From NCBI GenBank assembly GCA_027704905.1, contig CM051016.1:10576340-10640339 (forward strand): a stretch of DNA of 64,000 nucleotides. The letters run 5' to 3'. This DNA comes from Muraenolepis orangiensis (Eukaryota > Chordata > Actinopteri > Gadiformes > Muraenolepididae). Each line of letters opens with the position of its first letter. Position 1 is the stretch's first letter. Below are positions 50,381 to 62,300 of this stretch, one piece after another. Below the pieces are notes generated by a model. It was not told where the DNA came from and did not search any database. It worked only from the letters and a program-made list of their open reading frames with translations. A program made the translations under genes and the position numbers.

Positions 50381-53300
50381 ATGGAGAGCTCTCTGCCCTC
50401 CATGCCTGATCCGGCCAACCCTCTGGGCCCTTCCGGCGCCTGGAAGGGCCGCCCCACTGCCAGTCCAGACTCCACTCTGCCCTCGGGCCCCGCCCTGCAG
50501 GATGGTGTCCTACAGAAGATGGTGGGCCACAACCACCACCATGAGAGGCTGAAGGACCTGACCTCCCGGGTGCTGAACGGAGACCAGGACAAGCTGCCCA
50601 AGCTCTGCCCCTCCCCGGATACGCCCCTCCTGAAGGGTGCTGATGCCCTGCCCACCGTCGCCTCCCTGCAGCGCAAGGCCCCGTCCTCCCATGCAGACCC
50701 CTCCCTGAAGTGTCAGATGACCCAGCTGGCCGGAGAGGTGGTCCTCTCAGGGAGTGAGGAGGTGAAGAGGCGGAAGGGAAGAGTGCTCAAAACTAAGCCT
50801 CCAGTCAAGTTCAGCCCCCTGATTAACACCACCTGCCCTCTGGACACCACCAGCTCCTTGGTAACCACCACAAGCCCCATGGACACCACCACAAGACCCT
50901 TTGACACCACCACCAGCCCCCTGGACACCAATAGTCCCTTGGACAACACCTCCACCGCCATGGTTGGAGGCTTGGATACTACCGCCAGCCCCCTAGACAC
51001 CACCACCAGCCCCTTGGACACCACCAGCCCCCGAGACACCACCGCCTGCCCCCTAGACACCACCACCAGCTCCTTTAACACCACCACCAGCCCCTTGGAC
51101 ACCTCCACCAGCCCCCTAGACACCACCTCCACCACCAGCCCCCTAGACACCACCTCCACCACCAGCCCCCTAGACACCACCTCCACCACCAGCCCCCTAG
51201 ACACAACCACCACCACCAGCTCCTTGGACACAACCACCAGCCCCCTCACCACCAGCCCCTCTGTGGCCTGCTCCCAGGTAGGTGCCCTACTTATTCCCTA
51301 GATGGAGCCTCATCTAACACCATAGACTGTTCCTTTAATGGAACCCTGGAGGGTCCCCCCCCTGATAGCACGGGTTGTTTGGGGTGAGGACTTTTCTAAG
51401 GGGTGGTCCGCTTGGGGGGGTGGGAGGGTTTTACATCGAATTAAGACTTCTACAGCTCGCTCACCATAGTTCTGCCCAGCTGATTGTATCTGAGCTGTTA
51501 TTTAAAATGAGGCACTAAGGTTTCATGAGATCCAAACACAACAATGTTCCCATTAGGATAGGTGATGCATGTTAAATATGGATGATTGCTACATGTTCCT
51601 TACGGATGGTTGATGCATGTTTAATATGGATTGTTGATTCATGTTACATATGGATGGTTGATTCATGTTACATATGGATGGTTGATTCATGTTACATATG
51701 GATGGTTGATTCATGTTACATATGGATGGTTGATACATGCTACATATGGATGGTTGATTCATGTTACATATGGATTGTTGATACATGCTACATATTGATG
51801 GTTGATACATGCTACATATGGATGGTTGATTCATGTTACATATGGATGGTTGATTCATGTTACATATGGATGGTTGATTCATGTTACATATGGATGGTTG
51901 ATGCATGTTAAATATGGATGGTTGATTCATGTTACATATGGATGGTTGATACATGTTCCTTACGGATGGTTGATGCATGCTACATATGGATGGTTGATGC
52001 ATGCTACATATGGATGGTTGATGCATGTTACATATGGATGGTTGATACATGTTACATATGGATGGTTGATACATGCTACATATGGATGGTTGATTCATGT
52101 TACATATGGATGGTTGATGCATGCTACATATGGATGGTTGATGCATGTTACATATGGATGGTTGATGCATGCTACATATGGATGGTTGATTCATGTTACA
52201 TATGGATGGTTGATGCATGCTACATATGGATGGTTGATTCATGTTACATATGGATGGTTGATGCATGCTACATATGGATGGTTGATACATGTTACATATG
52301 GATGGTTGATTCATGTTACATATAGATGGTTGGTACATGTTACATATGGATGGTTTATGCATGTTACTTTTGGATGGTTGATGCATGTGTCATATGGATG
52401 GGGTGAGTTGATACGTGTTACATATGGATGGGTCCATCCCTAATGAGCCAGCACCTTCCTCCACAGCCTCCTGGCTCCTTGGAGCAGAAGGGAAATGAAG
52501 AAGAGGAGACGGACGGCTACGCTGTCAAGGATGTGCAAGCTGTGAAGGGGCAGGCATCTCCAGCGGTCAGCTTCTCTGTGGGTGACGTGGTGTGGACCAA
52601 GGTGTCTGGCTCCCCCTGGTGGCCTTGCATGGTCTCTACTGACCCGGAGATGGAGCAGCACGCCAAGCCCGAACACAGAGGTAAGCTGTTATTTGGTATT
52701 CCCACTGTCTCTAGATATTGTTTTGGTGTGGTGGTGCTTCGGTTTAACGCCCATATCTCTGCCTATGACGGGTTATTTATTTTGCAATTTATCACACTTT
52801 TGTGTGTGTGTGTGTGTGTGTACCTGTTGAAGCTTTAGTTATTGTTATCAATTAAACAGCAGGGATGTCAGTATTGACCTGTTGTGTCCTGGTCCTCCAG
52901 AGTTGCTGTACCACGTGCAGTACTTTGGGGTGTGTCCTGAGCGGGGCTACATCCTGGAGAATTGCATGGTGTCCTTTCGTGGAGAGGATCAGTATGAGGA
53001 GCTCAGCCAGGCCAACAAACAGTCTGTCTCCCGCATCGACCACAAGAGGGTAGCGCTGGCCTTCACTTGTCTGCTAGTTGAATGTCTCAGTACTATTTCA
53101 CTTTTACTCGTACATGTTATTACACTATCTGTCGTCGTTTCTTATGATTTATGACTTGTGTAGCAGGTGGTGCTGTTGTTGAGCTAAAGATGAATTTTGT
53201 TTTTGGGGTCCAGCAGGGCTGTGTCCCGGTACCCCGGAAGTTACGGGCCCAGTGGAGTGTGGGTGTCAGCCAGGCCCAGGAGGCCCTCAGCCTACCCCTG

Positions 53301-56300
53301 GACCAGCGCATGGACAAGTTCACCTACGTCTACGACGGGGACGGGCTGCACTTGAACCCCCACGTGGCGGAGAAGCTGAGGCCGGATGAGGCCGAGGTGA
53401 AGGCTCAGGAGAAGGAGTCCCGTCTGGTCCCGGTGCCCTCGGGGCAGACGGACGAGCCGGCCCAGTGTGCCCCTTTGACGGGGAAGAAACCGGCGCCAAA
53501 GACCTGGAGGGGGAAGGATAAGAAGAAGAGGAGAGCTGGGAAAAGAGCAGAGGTCATCTCCATGACGACACGAGATCCAGCAAAAGATGACCCCCTGCCT
53601 CATACACAGGTTAGACCCAACTAGACTTAAAGATAAACAGGTTGGACCCAACTAGACCTAAAGATAAATAGTTTGGACCCAACTAGACCTAAAGATACAC
53701 AGGTTATACTCCACCAATGAAATTGCTGCAGTCAGTGAGCAAGCAGATTACAAACACAAACGCACGTGGTGTGCGTGCGTGCAAAACTGTAGGAGTACTT
53801 TTTGGAGTGCTGTAGAAACAGAAAGGTAGACGGCGAAAATTCTTACGTGTTAATTCTTCCGGCGAGCAGTTCAAACCCAGTATGTCTCATTTGCTCCGAG
53901 ACGGTAGCAATTATTAAAAGCGGCAATGTGAAGCGCCACTACGAGATAAAGCCCACGCCTTTGAGCAATCATACCCAGCCAAATGTGATCCATCCACCAG
54001 AATCCAGCCCGCTACAATGGGGACTGCCTCGGGGAAGCGGTTGGGAAGTTTGCTCACCTCACTGTAAAGCTCGTCCAATGCGATGTTCGCATCAGCCCGT
54101 GGTTGGATGTAAACCAAAAAGCAGAGAAGAAAGCAGAGATTTCCTTGGTAAATTAAAAGGGCGACATTCGATTGCCAATAATTCCAAACTAGATGAGCAG
54201 TGCTGTGAAAGGACCTGATGTCCTGTACACCAGTTGTTTGTTCTTCCCTGTAGGCTCAGCCATTCTGTCTGTCCGAAACAAAGAGACACGGGTCAAGTTG
54301 TTTTTAGGTTGAGTTAAAAGTGGTTTGTGTGTAGTAGGATTAAAACATGACAGTTTATCTTGTATGTTTTAGATCTGTGTGTGGAGAACAGACCACTCTG
54401 TGGTTGGTATAAACATGAATGAATAATTGAGTTGAGAATAATTGAATTGGTTACTGTTTCTATATTTTATAGCAGGAGTCCACACCAACTCAAGGTGAGG
54501 TTTGTGACACTAGGCTGATGAGGAAGAAAGCCCAAAGTGCCCCCTCCCACCAGAACAACAGAACCAAGTCACTTTCAGCAACCACCAGCACACCAGAACC
54601 AGGGAAGAAACCTGCAAAGAAACCTCCAGCCAAGACTGTGCTCTCTGGTTGGTACTATATCATCTATCTCTGTCTCTAGCTGCCCTCCCAACTCCCTGAA
54701 CCACTTACATGGAACACTACCGGAAAGTACACACCTGTCTACTCCATTAGGTGCCGACAGTGGTCGAGCTTTGAACCTCCTCTTTCTCTGTTGTCAGCTA
54801 GGAGGAAGAGGTCAGTTAACCCTCCGCTGACGGGAAGTACAGCTGAGCAGATGGACCCACAGCCCAGCAAGAAACGCAACATTGGCAGACAGACAGACAA
54901 ACTAAAGGTGAACAGCTACACTACTTTAAACTAAAGGTGGACAGCAACATTACTATCCTCAACCTGCTGACTAGACCATCTCTTGGTCAGGACCCACAAG
55001 TGGGCCACAATCAACATTTGTATCCCAAATATATAAAACTGTTTAATTTGAGGGTGAATATTGTACAGAGACAGGGGGCTGACCTTTTGGGGGGTAATGA
55101 GAATATAAAAAATATCCCTGTGTGTCTGTGCTGCAGGCCTCCAAGCCAGAGCTGTCTCTCCAGAAGCAGAGGAAGAGGAAGACCACAGAGGAAGATATAT
55201 CTGCCAAGAAGAAGCAGAAAGGCTCTGTATCTGGTAAGAGCCCCAGGAGGGTGGGACTAAGAGCCCCAGGAGGGTGGGACTAAGAGCCCCAGGAGGGTGG
55301 GACTAAGAGCCCCAGGAGGGTGGGACTAAGAGCCCCAGGAGGGTGGGACTAAGAGCCCCAGGAGGGGTTGGAGGGTTAGGGTTGTTTTTTTTTTAGTTAA
55401 GATAAACAAAACCAAATTAAATTAAATGGTTCTAAATTGAAATGGCAGTAATGTATCCTTGAATCATTTTATGAATTAATAATAATTTGTTTTGTATAAA
55501 TGTCGGTACCAGCAGCCTAAACAGATAAATATTATGTATTGTTATCGGCCTCAAACAACTGAAAAAACTGTTTGGACTGAGCTCTAATCCAACTTGGGGT
55601 AGAGGAGGACCGGTTTAGGTCCTCCTCAGTACTGATATAATTTGAGATGTTTTCTGATGCTCCGCAGGCGACCGGTCGCCCGAGAGGCAGCAACATGGCA
55701 AGAGGAAACCGGAGCTGGACCATCAGACGGCGCCTTCCAAAGCCAAGAAGAGGGGCTCCTCTCCCTGTCCCGAGTCAGAGGTCAGAGGGCGAAAGTCATG
55801 ATGACTCCTCCCACTCATGGTGCAGGTGGATGGTAGCTTTAGCTTTTTTGTACAGGTGAATAACCCGGTGTAGGGTTGAATAACCCGGTGTAGCGGTGGA
55901 TAACCAGGTGTAGCGGTGGATAACCAGGTGTAGCGGTGGATAACCCGGTGTAGGGTTGAATAACCCGGTGTAGGGTTGAATAACCCGGTGTAGCGGTGGA
56001 TAACCCGGTGTAGCGGTGGATAACCAGGTGTAGCGGTGAATAACCCGGTGTAGCGGTGGATAACCCGGTGTAGCGGTGGATAACCGGGTGTAGCGGTGGA
56101 TAACCAGGTGTAGCGGTGGATAACCAGGTGTAGCGGTGGATAACCCGGTGTAGCGGTGGATAACCCGGTGTAGCGGTGAATAACCCGGTGTAGCGTTTGA
56201 TAAACTGGTGTGGCGGTCAATAACCGGGTGTGGATGTCAATAACCAGGTGAAAAACCAGGTGTACAGGGAAATAACCACGTGTTGTTCCCTGTTCTTCAG

Positions 56301-59300
56301 GGTTCTTGCGGTGAGGAGCGGTCAGACTCGCCAAGTGACGGTTTTGATGACTGCAAGAAGGCAGAGAGACTCACCGGACCCAGGAAGGAGTTAGTCTGCC
56401 AGGTGAGTTGGTCTGCCGGTAGGGCTGGGTGGTATATCGCTATTATGCCTATGTATTTAATATAAGCTATTTATTTTATGGATTTTGATTATTTAAATGT
56501 ACTTTTTCATTTACGTGTTAATATGTAGTGTGCAGCTGTATATTTTCTAAAAGGGAATGCCTGTTATTCTTGTGAATATGAGTTGTCTTAAAATAAAAGT
56601 GCTTGTGACATCATGTGGAAAATGTGTATAAAATACCGATGTGTGTATATATATCTATATATCTATATAGATATATATCGCGATGCAGCCTAAAAATACT
56701 GGGATATGATTTTTGGTCCATATCGTCCATCCCTATCTGCCGAGTTAGTTGTTTAATTCAATCTGATCTAGTGACGTGTGATCTGTGACTTCCTTCACCC
56801 TTCCATACTTATGGGGAGTCAGGGTAGGTGTTCCTTACCCCTCACTCATCATGTTGTGTGTTGTACGTTCTATTATGTGTGGGTGTGGTTTTCCTGATAA
56901 GGCTGTGTATTTCTACAGGTGTGTGAGCAGCCAGGTGAGGACCTGCAGGCCTGTGAGGGTCAGTGCTGTGGAATGTTCCACTCGTCCTGCGTGGGAGCTA
57001 ACTTGAAGCCTAAGGACAAGCTGCTGTGTCGGGAGTGTGCTACAGGTGAGTCAAAATACAAATTACAGGTGTTCTACAGCTTCCATGTGAGTACAGGTGA
57101 GTACAGACGACGGGTGTACTACAAATTCCAAGTGAGTCTAGATAACCGGTAAGTCTACAGATTACAGGTGAGTACAGACTACAGGGGAGTCTACAAACAA
57201 GGCGGTGTCTGTAGATCGTAACATGACGTTACATCGTTGGCTGAGACCAGCAATTAACCAGGTGTGACCTCTGCTCTTCCTCCTCCAGGTGTCCACCTCT
57301 GTTTCACCTGTAAGCAGACGGAGGGTCCCACGGCGGAGGCAGCGGAGCTACGGCGCTGCTATGTGCCTCACTGTGGAAAGTCCTACCACGAGGCCTGCGC
57401 CCGCCGCAGCCCTCTCAGCGTTTTCGACCAGCGGGGCCTCCGCTGCCCCCTGCACACCTGCCTCAGCTGCCACCTGGGAGGCCGCTCCAACGGCAAAGCC
57501 ACCAAGGGTGAGGCTACGCTAGGCTGAGGCTATTGGCCACTAAGGGCGAGGCTACGCTAGGCTGAGGCTATTGGCCACCAAGGGCGAGGCTACGCTAGGC
57601 TAGTGTGGCTATAGGCCACCAAGGGCTAGTCTACAGTGTGGCTATAGGCCACCAGGGGCGAGGCAACGCTAGGCTACAGTGTGGCTATAGGCCACCAAGG
57701 GCGAGGCAACGCTAGGCTACATTGTGGCTATAGGCCACCAAGGGTGAGGCTACGCTAGACTACAGTAAGGGTGAGGCTATAGGCAACCTTGGGGTGAGGC
57801 TAGGGTGACGTGACGTGTGTGTGAAATTCTGTGTGTTTTGTGTGTGTGTAGGTAAGATGATGCGGTGCCTACGCTGCCCAGTAGCCTACCATGTAGGAGA
57901 CAAGTGTGTGTCTGCGGGCAGCCATCTGGTCAGTAGCTCTGCTCTGGTCTGCACCGGACACTTCAACCCCAAGAAAGGCTACAGCCAACACAGCCACGTC
58001 AACGTCAGCTGGTGCTTCGTCTGCTCCAAAGGTAGGCCACGCCCCCACCATCAGACATGCCCCCTGGGACAAGCCAAAATAGTATTTTAGTGAACTTTAA
58101 AACGACTGGTTTAGTAAACTCTAAAACTAAGTGGTTTAGTAAACTAAATAGTAGTTTAGTGAACTCTAAAACGTGGTTTAGTAAACTCAAACTGCTGGTT
58201 TAGTCGACTCTAAAACTGCTGATTTTGTCAACTCTAGAATGTAGTGGTTTAGTCTACTCGAAGTTGTGGTTTAGTAACATTAATACTTGACATTTATAAG
58301 TATAATGTTACACTATGTCATAAATCATTGCAGCGATCCTTTATAACGGTACTCTGAACAGGCTCCCCTTCTGCCGTCTACTGTACTCGTTCTATTGTAA
58401 TGATCAGGACGACTGTACTGTAAGGTCTCCGCTTGGTGGATTCCATTCTAATGATCAGGAACAATCTACTGAAGTAATATCCTCACTCATTTCGGGCAGC
58501 CGTTGTAAAATGAGGGATAAGTGATCGTTGAGGTGTGTGCAGGAGGCCGTCTGCTGTGCTGTGAGTCGTGTCCGGCTGCCTTCCATCCCGACTGCCTCAA
58601 CATCTCCATGCCGGAGGGAAGCTGGTTCTGCAACGACTGCCGGGCCGGCAAGAAACCCAAGTACGAGGAAGTGATCTGGGTCAAACTGGGCACCTACAGG
58701 TCAGTGTGTGGAAGGAATCCTTAATAATGTCAATCATCTGTTGTCTCCCCAAGTACAGTCATTAATAATACATTGGATTTAATATAGTGCTTTTCTGGAC
58801 ACCCAAGGCGCTTTAGAAATTGCATGTACAGTAAAATAATTTAATAGTTACATTGATTAAAATAAGACGGGATAAAAATAAACGGTAAATAATAAAACAG
58901 TTATTGTTTTATTATATAAAATAAATTTAAAAGGAGTATAATTGAAATGTAAAGTCATGGGATGGGGGGGGGGGGGTGTATGTTTAGCAGGGGAAAGCCA
59001 GTCTGAAGAGGTGGTTCTTGAGAGCCTGTTTAAAGGATGGTAGGGTGGGTTGCCTGGCTGATGGGGAGGGCATTCCAGATGGAGGGTGCAGCAACTGAAA
59101 AGGCCCTGTAGCCCCAGGTCTTGAGCTCGGTCCTGGGGACTATCAGGCTGTTGGTGTCAGTGGACCTGAGGCGACGGGAAGGAGTGTGACAGGGGGAGGA
59201 GGTCAGAGGGAGGGAGGGACCAGGTTATTGAGGGCTTTGTAGGTGAGGAGCAGTATTTGAATGCACATCCCTAGGGGAGACACGATCAATATTAACAATA

Positions 59301-62300
59301 TTGATCGTGTCTCCCCTAGGGATGTGCACTGATAATAGACATGTTCGAGGCATTACTATTCGAATACTGACATCTGCACTTTTGACTTCTGGTGACGAGT
59401 TGTCGACGAGTTGGCGACTCTACTTTTGTTGAACACACTATTGTACGTCGCTTTGGACAAAAGAGTCTGATAAATGACTAATATAATGTCAAGATAATGC
59501 CTGTCACAAAAAAGCTGGCTTTCCTGGGGGAAGGTTTTGGCCTGACTGTATGAGTTGCGAGAATAACTCAAAACGTTCCTGATGGGGGGGGGGGGGGGTG
59601 AATTCTGCACGTGTGGAATTGATTGCAGATCCACAACGGTGCACCAAACTCTCGTACTCTCATATCAACCACTTGTTTGCCTGTTGGCCATCAGATGGAT
59701 GTAGAGCAGCGGTACCCAAACCCCGGGCAAAAATATAACCTCGGCTTTTTTATGTGTGAATTACGCCGTGAGTTTAACATCCATTTAGACATTAAAAGCC
59801 GCTGGCGTGTCACCACTTCAATAAATAAATAAATTATAATTAACAAACTCAGAAATGATTCAAACACTGTTAGAAAGTCTCTTTTTAAGTCAATGAAATG
59901 AAAATTACACTAAATGCAACAAAAGTGTTAAAATAGTGGTTGAAAGATTATATTATACTGCCCAACTTTTAGTGACTATTACTAAAAGTGAAACGTTTTT
60001 TTCCTGAAGTTTACATTCTTTAAAAAAAAAAAAGAAGTAAGCTACAGAGTGAGATGGTTGTGCAATCACAATGTTTGTTAAATTGCCATCACAATCAATT
60101 CCAATACATTTAGCATTTACTAGGCTACATTGTTCTGTACGCTACTCTCGTTTGTTAACTGTACTCTTGTCACGTGAATAACCGTCGGATGACGGGGTCA
60201 GTTATTTTGGATATCGAAAATGGTCTGACAAAAACATCTGTAAATGGTCTGATAGACAATATTGATAATCTATTAATAATATTGATCATGTCTCCCCAGG
60301 TGGTGGCCCGCGGAGGTGCGCCACCCTCGCACGGTGCCCACTAACATCCAGAATCTGCGGCACCAGATTGGAGAGTTCCCCGTCTTCTTCTTTGGCTCCA
60401 AGGACTTCTTCTGGACCCACCAGGGCCGGGTCTTTCCCTACATGGAGGGAGACCGGGGCAACAAGCACCAGAAGACCAACATAGGCAAGGTCTTCAAGAA
60501 CGGTGAGGAGTCAGCCATGTTGTCCTATCACAGTACCCGTCATAGTCCTACCGTCCATCGTAGTCCCACCCATCATAGTCTGACCCATCACAGTCCTCCC
60601 GTCCACCCATCATAGTATCTTCATGTCATTGTAAAAGCAAAGAACATTATTCATTATTCTAAATGTACGTTTTGGCCCGTATTTCATCAGCTTTTTTTAT
60701 TTCCCACAATCCTTAGCTCTGATGGAGGCTGAGGCACGCTTCAAGGAGATCCGGCTGAAACGAGAGGCCAAGGAGGCTCAGGAGAACGACAAGAAGCCTC
60801 CTCCCTACAAGTTCATCAAGGTCTCTTAACGCCGTTTCATCAGTTATAGTAGTAGTTCTGCACCATGTAGTGGACCTAGTGATCCTGGTGGACTGGTGCG
60901 TCTTAACTACCATAGTGTTATCCTGAACCTTGTGCCAACTACCATAGTGTTATCCTGAACCTTGTGCCAACTACCATAGTGTTATCCTGAACCTTGTGCC
61001 AACTACCATAGTGTTATCCTGAACCTTGTGCCAACTACCATAGTGTTATCCTGAACCTTGTGCCAACTACCATAGTGTTATCCTGAACCTTGTGCCAACT
61101 ACCATAGTGTTATCCTGAACCTTGTGCCAACTACCATAGTGTTATCCTGAACCTTGTGCCAACTACCATAGTGTTATCCTGAACCTTGTGCCAACTACCA
61201 TAGTGTTATCCTGAACCTTGTGCCAACTACCATAGTGTTATCCTGAACCTTGTGCCAACTACCATAGTGTTATCTTGAACCTTGTGCCAACTACCATAGT
61301 GTTATCCTGAATCTTGTGTTAACTACCATAGTGTTATCCTGTACCAAGTGTAGTGTTTACGAGTGTAGTGTTGACCACAGTCTACCTGTGCAGGTGAACA
61401 AGCCGTACGGGAAGGTGCAGGTGAGCACGGCTGACGTGTCGGAGATCCCCAAGTGCACCTGCAAGCCGTCCGACGAGCGTCCGTGTGGACTGGAGTCAGA
61501 GTGTCTGAACCGCATGCTGCTGTACGAGTGCCACCCCCAGGTGTGTTCTCACGGGGCGCGCTGCTGCAACCAGGACTTCACCAAGCGGCTGTACCCGGAC
61601 ACCAAGATCATCAGGACCGCCGGCAAGGGCTGGGGTCTGGTCTGTCGCAGGGACATCAAGAAGGTACGCCTAGTTAGTTAGTGACTGTTCTGTGTGTCGG
61701 GGGTGGGAGGGGGGTACTTGGTTGGTAGTAAGTTAGTTAGCTGGTTAGTTAGTTAGAGATGGTTATGTGTCCTCCAGGGGGAGCTAGTTAGTAAGTTGGT
61801 TAGTTAGTTAGGGATGGCTCTGTGTCCTCCAGGGGGAGCTAGTAAGTTAGTTGGTGATGATGGTTTTGTGTGTCCTCCAGGGGGAGCTAGTAAGTTAGTT
61901 GGTGATGATGGTTTTGTGTGTCCTCCAGGGGGAGCTGGTAAGTTAGTTGGTGATGATGGTTTTGTGTGTCCTCCAGGGGGAGCTGGTAAGTTAGTTGGTG
62001 ATGATGGTTTCGTGTGTCCTCCAGGGGGAGCTAGTAAGTTAGTTGGTGATGATGGTTTTGTGTGTCCTCCAGGGGGAGCTGGTAAGTTAGTTGGTGATGA
62101 TGGTTTCGTGTGTCCTCCAGGGGGAGCTAGTAAGTTAGTTGGTTTGTGATGATGGTTCCGTGTGTTCTCCAGGGAGAGTTTGTCAACGAGTACATTGGGG
62201 AGCTGATTGATGATGAGGAGTGCAGAGCAAGGATCAGATCCTCCCAGGAGAACAGCATCTCACACTTCTACATGCTCACCATTGACAAGGTACTCAATGT

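Noticed and set aside
51589..52443. Overlapping 213- and 265-codon ORFs on both strands
   Set aside because: Product of a 24-bp (8-codon) unit inside an nsd2 intron; both strands are open only because of the unit length.
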